21,352 bases of DNA from Candidatus Zixiibacteriota bacterium (lineage in GTDB: Bacteria > Zixibacteria > MSB-5A5 > JAUVRN01): assembly GCA_030597645.1 (NCBI GenBank), contig JAUVRN010000002.1:1-21352 (forward strand), read 5' to 3'. A model generated the notes under the pieces. The model was given only the letters and a program-made list of their open reading frames with translations. It made no database searches and was not told the origin of the DNA. Shown here in pieces: positions 16,879-21,352 of this stretch; within the stretch, counting starts at the first letter, position 1; each line of letters opens with the position of its first letter. A program made the translations under genes and the position numbers.

Positions 16879-19800
16879 TCAGAACGTCAACCGAAGGCCG
16901 AAAGTATAGGCCCGCGCACGCGGATAACTGAGATAATCGACCCCACGCACCGCCAGATCACCTCGGTCCGTATGGGCTTCGGGATCATAGCCGGTATAGC
17001 CCGTCAGCAAGAACAGGTTGTCGGCCGACATGTAGACTCGCGCCATGCTGCCTGCCCCGACAAAGGCCCCCGGCAGCTGGAACGTGTACCCCACCGTGAG
17101 GTTCGCGAGGCGAAGGTACGAACCATCTTCGATCCAGCGGGACGAGTAGATGGCCGGCTGGGTGACCCCGGTCGAGTCGTCCAAGGCCGAGGCCAGGAAG
17201 TTCTTGTCCTGCAGCACGTTGCTCTTGGTCCCGTAAACGAGTGCGGTGTTGTTGAACACATCCAGTCCGACCTTGGCACGCAGTAGGAAGCTCGCATCGA
17301 AACCGCTCCAAGTCAGCCCGCTGCGAAGACCCATTGTCCAGTTCGGATTGGCATCCCCGATCGGAACAAAGTCGTCTCCACCCGGCGTCGTGGTCTCCCC
17401 GATGAGTGTGCGACTGGTCTCGCGACCATCTGCGTCCCGCTCGACCTCATACTGATTGAACAACTGCTCACCGGCGTCGTTATGCCCCACGAACTCCGGT
17501 CCGAAGAACGTCCCCAGCGCGAAGCCTGGCATGATGCGCTGGGAGACCTGTCCGCTCTGCCCCTGACCGCTCACGGACCCGGTGTTGATGAAATTGAGGC
17601 CGCCCAGATCCGTGATCTCGTTCTTCTCCGCCGCGAACACGAGCCCGGCGCTCCACGTCATGTTCGGCTGGTTGGTGATCAGCCAATCCACGACGGCCTC
17701 GAAGCCCGTGTTTTTGACCTTCCCGATGTTCTCGAGTCGTGTTTGCACGGCCGCCGGTTGTGGCACGGGAACCCGGAGCAGCAAGTCGGACGTGTTCTTC
17801 ACATAGTACTCGAAACTACCCGTGAGCCTATTGTCCATTAAGCCGTAGTCGACGGCCACGTTGAGCTGCGACGTTTTTTCCCACTTCAGATCCGGGTTCG
17901 GATTTTGGTTCGGCGCCACACCAACAACGGGAGACTCACCGAATACGTAGCGGTCACCGGGAGACAGCGTGATGAGGGATGCGTAGGGAGCAACGGCCTC
18001 GTTGCCCTGCAGTCCGTAGCCCGCGCGGAAGCGCAGCTCGGAAAACAGCCCGCCCAGCATGAAGTTCTCTTCGCTGATCCGCCACGACGCCGACAGGGCC
18101 GGGAATACCCCCCACTTGTTGTCGGCCCCGAAAACAGACGACCCGTCGAAGCGGAGCACACCGGTCACGAAGTAGCGGTCCATGAAGCCGTAGTTGACCC
18201 TGGAAAAGACCCCGATGAGGCTCTTTTCCTGCCTGAACGAGTTCTGGGTTAGGAGCTCATTGCCGGCGGCCAGGTTGTCGTAACCGAACGCGTCTGTAAG
18301 GAAATCGCGTCCCTCAGCTGAAAACGCGTCTCTGTCGAACTCGTTGACCTCGTAACCGCCGAGGATTTCGAGGTCGTGATCGAAGGCGATGCGGTCAGCC
18401 CACGTGACGATACCCTGGAACGTCAGGGACGTGAGTTCGAGACTCTGTTGCACCGCCCGCCCGTTCCACTGCGCCCCGACCGGGCTGGCGCTGGGGTAGT
18501 AGATCCGCCGCGTGCTCTCGCTGCGGTCCGCACCCAGAACCAGCTGGGCGCTGAGGGTCGGGAGGATATCGAGCTGGGCCCTTACGTTGCCCAGTACTCG
18601 GGTCGTACCGGCGAGGTCAACCAGTTGGTTGATCATCCCCACCGGGTTGCGCACCGACTGCGCGCCCGGTCCGATTTCGTAGACCGTCTGCTCGCCGGTC
18701 GCCGTATCCGTCACCGTGACGGGCCGCGTCGGGTTGAACTGCATCATGTTCTGGAACACGGCCCCCTCGAAGCCACCACCATCCTGGAACGTCACATAGT
18801 CGTGGTTCATGTGGGACGCCGTCAAATTGAGACGCAGCTGCAACCTGTCGTCCCAGGCGTACTGCGTGCCGTTGAGCCGGCCCTGAAACCGCTCAAAACC
18901 ACTTCCGCGCGTCACTCCCTCCTGGTTCATGTAATTGAGGGAGGCACGATACTGCGTGGACTGCGTCCCGCCGGAGAAAGCGAAGTTGTGGTTCTGCACG
19001 ATTGCGGTGCGGGTAACCTCGTTCTCCCAGTTGGTGTTCGCAGACCCGAGTTCATCGGCCCGGGATGAGTCCACGTTGCCAGCCGCGATCTGTTCGTTAA
19101 CGAACTGCCGGTACTGGTCCGCGGTCGCCAGATTCAGCGACCGCGCCCGGCTTGCCGCGGTCACATAACCATCGTACTCGAATGACGTCTGGTCCCGTTG
19201 GCCTTGCTTCGTCGTGATCAGAATGACGCCATTCGCACCGCGAGCGCCGTAGATGGCGGCTGCTGCGGCGTCCTTGAGAACGGTCATGGATTCGATGTCG
19301 CTGGGATTGATGAGGCTCAGCGGGTTGCGGGACAGCGACGCCTGACCACCGACGCCAACCCCCTCCGCTTCAGTATCCAGGTTGGAGACGACGATCCCGT
19401 CGATCACGTACAGCGGCTCGTCACCGGCGCTGATAGACGACCCCCCGCGGACGCGGATCTGCACGCCGGCACCGGGCTCGCCACTGTTCTCCGTGATCTG
19501 GACGCCGGCGACCCGGCCCTCGAGCATCTGGTCAGCGTTGTTGATGACACCGACGTAGGCATCTTCCGCCTGGACCGACGCGATCGATCCGCTGATCGCC
19601 GCGCGGCGCTGGGCGCCGTACCCGGTCACCACGATCTCATCCATCACCATGACCTGGCGCGGCAACGCGAACATCAACGTCACCTCCTGAAGGGCGCGGA
19701 GCGTGACCTCCCGCGTCGCGGGAGCGTACCCGATGTACCGGGCCGTCACACGGTAGGTCCCGGCCGCGAGGCCGGTCAGCGTGAACGCGCCATCGGCTCC

Positions 19801-19977
19801 GGTGGTCGTCGCTCGCCGCATTCCCTCGATCATGATGCCGACACCGACAAGCGGTTGTAGGGTCGCGGAGTCCGGGACCGTTCCAGAGATAGTGCCCGTC
19901 TGAGCCTGCGCGTCGAGCTGACCCAGGCCCAACAGGGTGACGAGAAACGTGAGGATGAGAAAACGAGTAATGGTCAT
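16879..19977 (-). CDS. susC: SusC/RagA-family TonB-linked outer-membrane transporter
   Basis: Outer-membrane TonB-dependent barrel that imports oligosaccharides delivered by SusD. From the ATG at 19977 it has 1032 residues: a signal peptide ending near DAQA (22-25), a CarboxypepD_reg-like domain (about 27-105, GTISGTV through YIGYAPATREVTL), a TonB box MDEIVVTGYG (112-121), a plug (about 127-258, with EPLYVIDG, IESMTVLKDA and YGARGANGVILIT), and a 22-strand-type barrel ending in FGLRLTF with the usual terminal Phe. The start is set by GGGAGGG 7 nt upstream. A TTG ten codons earlier is rejected. It heads the susC-susD-lipoprotein 2 operon, downstream of a long leader and an AT-rich island. There is no N-terminal STN domain, so ECF-sigma/anti-sigma signalling through this receptor is not expected. 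Length is normal for the family. Substrate is inferred from context. Confidence 0.95.
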   Translation of the reverse strand: MTITRFLILTFLVTLLGLGQLDAQAQTGTISGTVPDSATLQPLVGVGIMIEGMRRATTTGADGAFTLTGLAAGTYRVTARYIGYAPATREVTLRALQEVTLMFALPRQVMVMDEIVVTGYGAQRRAAISGSIASVQAEDAYVGVINNADQMLEGRVAGVQITENSGEPGAGVQIRVRGGSSISAGDEPLYVIDGIVVSNLDTEAEGVGVGGQASLSRNPLSLINPSDIESMTVLKDAAAAAIYGARGANGVILITTKQGQRDQTSFEYDGYVTAASRARSLNLATADQYRQFVNEQIAAGNVDSSRADELGSANTNWENEVTRTAIVQNHNFAFSGGTQSTQYRASLNYMNQEGVTRGSGFERFQGRLNGTQYAWDDRLQLRLNLTASHMNHDYVTFQDGGGFEGAVFQNMMQFNPTRPVTVTDTATGEQTVYEIGPGAQSVRNPVGMINQLVDLAGTTRVLGNVRAQLDILPTLSAQLVLGADRSESTRRIYYPSASPVGAQWNGRAVQQSLELTSLTFQGIVTWADRIAFDHDLEILGGYEVNEFDRDAFSAEGRDFLTDAFGYDNLAAGNELLTQNSFRQEKSLIGVFSRVNYGFMDRYFVTGVLRFDGSSVFGADNKWGVFPALSASWRISEENFMLGGLFSELRFRAGYGLQGNEAVAPYASLITLSPGDRYVFGESPVVGVAPNQNPNPDLKWEKTSQLNVAVDYGLMDNRLTGSFEYYVKNTSDLLLRVPVPQPAAVQTRLENIGKVKNTGFEAVVDWLITNQPNMTWSAGLVFAAEKNEITDLGGLNFINTGSVSGQGQSGQVSQRIMPGFALGTFFGPEFVGHNDAGEQLFNQYEVERDADGRETSRTLIGETTTPGGDDFVPIGDANPNWTMGLRSGLTWSGFDASFLLRAKVGLDVFNNTALVYGTKSNVLQDKNFLASALDDSTGVTQPAIYSSRWIEDGSYLRLANLTVGYTFQLPGAFVGAGSMARVYMSADNLFLLTGYTGYDPEAHTDRGDLAVRGVDYLSYPRARAYTFGLRLTF

Positions 19978-19984
19978 GTGGCTG

Positions 19985-19991
19985 CCCTCCC
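19985..19991 (-). promoter_or_regulatory. Shine-Dalgarno site that fixes the susC start
   Basis: GGGAGGG on the minus strand lies 7 nt before the ATG at 19977. It decides between this ATG and the upstream in-frame TTG, which has no comparable site and would put ten extra residues before the signal peptide. Confidence 0.8.
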
Positions 19992-20018
19992 AGGGGTTGG
20001 AGTGCAATGCTCCGACTC

Positions 20019-20068
20019 GCTACCGCTGGGAACACCGGTCGGCCCCTGAGCCCTCCGGTGACGGTAGC
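20019..20068 (-). other. Two-part hairpin in the susC leader
   Basis: GCTACCG (20019-20025) pairs with CGGTAGC (20062-20068), and CACCGG (20033-20038) pairs with CCGGTG (20055-20060), stacked with an asymmetric internal bulge and a 16-nt loop. It lies about 40 nt upstream of the susC start in the presumed 5' UTR. It matches no riboswitch I know, and GC-rich DNA makes chance folding possible. Confidence 0.4.
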
Positions 20069-20181
20069 TTCGCCCGTTATGCGTACACGGAGGTGCGCCT
20101 CAACAGAGTGACCTCCCGCTCAACGCTTGATCTGGCAGCCCGGCCCGCGACCGGCTCAAGTGGCGCGCAGGCCTGTCGGTG

Positions 20182-20252
20182 AGAAGAATGCCGATGTATA
20201 TGGGTGTATATAATGAAGGTGAGAATACATTGTATACGGTTAACATTCTTCT
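20182..20252 (-). promoter_or_regulatory. AT-rich promoter/operator island of the susC operon
   Basis: A sharply AT-rich block in GC-rich surroundings is bracketed by a perfect 9-bp inverted repeat (AGAAGAATG at 20182-20190, CATTCTTCT at 20244-20252). Inside are two TGTATAT copies exactly 10 bp apart (20195-20201 and 20205-20211) and an 11-bp dyad ATACA-T-TGTAT (20225-20235). The layout suggests a regulator site and promoter driving susC leftward. I could not assign -35/-10 boxes, and no regulator gene is present to match. Confidence 0.5.
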
Positions 20253-20276
20253 ACGCGCCTAAGTTTCTTCGCTGTA

Positions 20277-20301
20277 CCGGCAATGTCAAGGTCGGTGCCG
20301 G
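20277..20301 (-). terminator. Weak hairpin downstream of the transporter gene
   Basis: CCGGCA and TGCCGG pair over a 13-nt loop about 60 nt past the stop of the gene at 20358, on the minus strand. There is no T-run. It is the only candidate 3' end I see between the transporter gene and the susC promoter island. Confidence 0.2.
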
Positions 20302-20357
20302 GCGGCTTGGCGGGTGGGAGCGGAGGGGGCCCACGTGGGATTCGGCCGCAGGGGTAG

Positions 20358-21352
20358 CTAGAGACTGAGCGCCAGCAGGACTGCACCCACAGCGAGTCCT
20401 ACCACCAGGTTGATCGCCTTGACCACGACGAAATCCCTACGCGACTCCGCCAGGAGCGGCAACATGCCGTGCCCGTCCTGCACGATTGAATTGGCAATCA
20501 GGATGCTCAGGGGCATGTGGCCATCGGCGAACAGTTTCACGAACACGAGGTGTGGGCCCGATTCAGGGATGGTCCCGACCAGCCCAGCGACGCCCAAGAC
20601 GGCCCACAGGTTCTGTTGCACGTAGGACACCAGATCGACGAACCTGCTGAGGACTGCAACGGCCAGCAACACGCCGAACGTCCAGGCGAAGACGCGCGGT
20701 GCGTGCCTGATTACAACATGACGCCACAGGTGGTCACGGAGAAAATGGTCCGGCACTGTAGAGACCACGAAGGCCCCAAAGAGACCAACCGCTAGGAGCG
20801 TTACTCGTACCCAATCCCATTGGGGGGGACCTACGAGTCCTGTAGCCGCGACTGCGACGAAGCCAATCATAGCGACGGTGAGCCCGGTTCTCACACCACT
20901 GGGGTGCCGCCATTGTCGTATCACCTCCCTACCGGGGAAGCACCTGCAGGTATCGGCTTCGTGAATTGCAAGGCTGGGACAGCCTTGGGTGCCTCGCCTG
21001 CGATCGGCCACGAGATCGACTAGAGGAGCAACGGCAACGCCCACCGCTGCAAGTCCCAGAGTCAGCCACGCCGCCGTGGCGGGGAAGAGGGCGAACATCA
21101 CGAATGCTTCATCACCGCTAGTTGCAATCATCGCGGCGACGACGGCGCCCAACGATACCACCCGGTGCGTGTAGAGGGTCACAACCGTGAAGGGGCCAAG
21201 ACAGCCGGGCAGCGCGCCGAGCGCCGCGGCGGCCGCATATTGCAACCAGCGGGTACTCCCCAGGGCCTGTTGGAACGTGCCGCGGCTGAGTACGCTCACA
21301 TACTCGACCGTGATCATCATGACGGCTACGAAGGCCGTTATCATCAATGCGG
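20358..21352 (-). CDS. ArsP_2-type / putative manganese transporter membrane protein (5' end cut by window edge)
   Basis: Multi-pass inner-membrane protein resembling the putative 10-TM heavy-metal exporters (Pfam ArsP_2, often named putative manganese transporter). About 330 residues are visible and the frame is open through the right edge, so the first residues are missing. A TTG or ATG close to the edge could serve as start, but family members begin earlier. Numbered from that TTG, conserved blocks are PGCLGPF (47-53), ATSGDEA (75-81), IPESGPH (260-266) and NSIVQDGHGMLPLLAES (286-302), where the two halves form a pseudo-repeat. A loop at about 114-148 carries Cys123, His129, Cys134 and Cys136, a possible metal-binding spot. 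It shares direction with susC but is separated from it by 380 bp, so it is probably a different transcription unit. The metal transported is unknown. Confidence 0.75.
   Translation of the reverse strand, partial: ALMITAFVAVMMITVEYVSVLSRGTFQQALGSTRWLQYAAAAALGALPGCLGPFTVVTLYTHRVVSLGAVVAAMIATSGDEAFVMFALFPATAAWLTLGLAAVGVAVAPLVDLVADRRRGTQGCPSLAIHEADTCRCFPGREVIRQWRHPSGVRTGLTVAMIGFVAVAATGLVGPPQWDWVRVTLLAVGLFGAFVVSTVPDHFLRDHLWRHVVIRHAPRVFAWTFGVLLAVAVLSRFVDLVSYVQQNLWAVLGVAGLVGTIPESGPHLVFVKLFADGHMPLSILIANSIVQDGHGMLPLLAESRRDFVVVKAINLVVGLAVGAVLLALSL

Larger units (their letters stand above)
19978..20357. other. 380-bp gene-free region upstream of susC
   Basis: I see no gene here on either strand. From susC outward it holds the ribosome-binding site, a GC-rich leader of roughly 200 nt with a foldable element, an AT-rich island, and a very GC-rich stretch next to the transporter gene's stop. 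That last stretch includes CCCACGTGGG, a 10-bp palindrome at 20330-20339. The susC operon promoter should lie in the AT-rich island. No -7 box of the Bacteroidota kind (TAnnTTTG) was found. Confidence 0.6.

Noticed and set aside
19978..20007. Upstream TTG as the susC start
   Set aside because: The ATG at 19977 has GGGAGGG at ideal distance and gives a clean signal peptide. The TTG has neither.
20330..20339. CCCACGTGGG palindrome near the transporter gene's stop
   Set aside because: It has no loop to form a terminator and no T-run. A single 10-bp GC-rich palindrome is weak evidence for a binding site.
1..21352. tRNA, rRNA, CRISPR arrays, insertion sequences, integrases, attachment sites
   Set aside because: No cloverleaf, rRNA core, regularly spaced repeat, transposase or integrase motif was seen. 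Repeats inside the FG-GAP genes are protein-domain repeats.

Overview
The window is GC-rich DNA and reads as a nearly complete polysaccharide-utilisation-type locus for alpha-linked glucans (starch, glycogen or maltodextrin). A SusC/SusD outer-membrane import pair, SusB-type GH97 and GH13 glycosidases, very large FG-GAP/ASPIC-UnbV lipoproteins, and clear Shine-Dalgarno sequences (AGGAGG or GGGAGGG ahead of three genes) together suggest a member of Gemmatimonadota. A high-GC Bacteroidota-related lineage such as Rhodothermia is the main alternative, but Bacteroidota usually lack strong Shine-Dalgarno sites. The taxon is inferred, not proven.

Layout from left to right. (1) Minus strand, cut by the left edge: a lipoprotein whose body resembles six-hairpin (alpha/alpha barrel) glycosidases. 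(2) Plus strand: a secreted GH13 alpha-glucan hydrolase with the MPDLN motif of subfamily 36. (3) A tight minus-strand operon, transcribed right to left: GH97 alpha-glucosidase, FG-GAP/UnbV lipoprotein 1, and an SGLT-type sodium/sugar symporter, with gaps of only 21 and 15 nt. (4) Plus strand: a 180-residue lipoprotein that is essentially a TonB-receptor plug domain with no beta-barrel. It is divergent from the GH97 operon, and its 3' end overlaps the next gene tail to tail. (5) A second minus-strand operon, transcribed right to left: susC, susD and FG-GAP/UnbV lipoprotein 2, with a perfect hairpin in each of its two spacers. (6) A 380-bp leader and promoter region holding an AT-rich, repeat-bearing island. 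(7) Minus strand, cut by the right edge: a multi-pass membrane protein of the ArsP_2 / putative manganese transporter type, probably unrelated to the glucan genes.

Proposed pathway (inference): the large Ca-loop lipoproteins and SusD bind glucan or oligosaccharide at the surface, and SusC imports oligosaccharides. GH13 and the inverting SusB-like GH97 cut them to glucose in the periplasm or outside, and the SGLT-type symporter, which keeps every glucose-contact residue of human SGLT1 that I could align from memory, brings glucose in with sodium. No dedicated regulator (SusR, ECF sigma/anti-sigma, LacI) and no sugar kinase lies in the window.

The most unusual parts are the stand-alone plug lipoprotein and the pair of collinear 13-calcium-loop lipoproteins, one in each operon.
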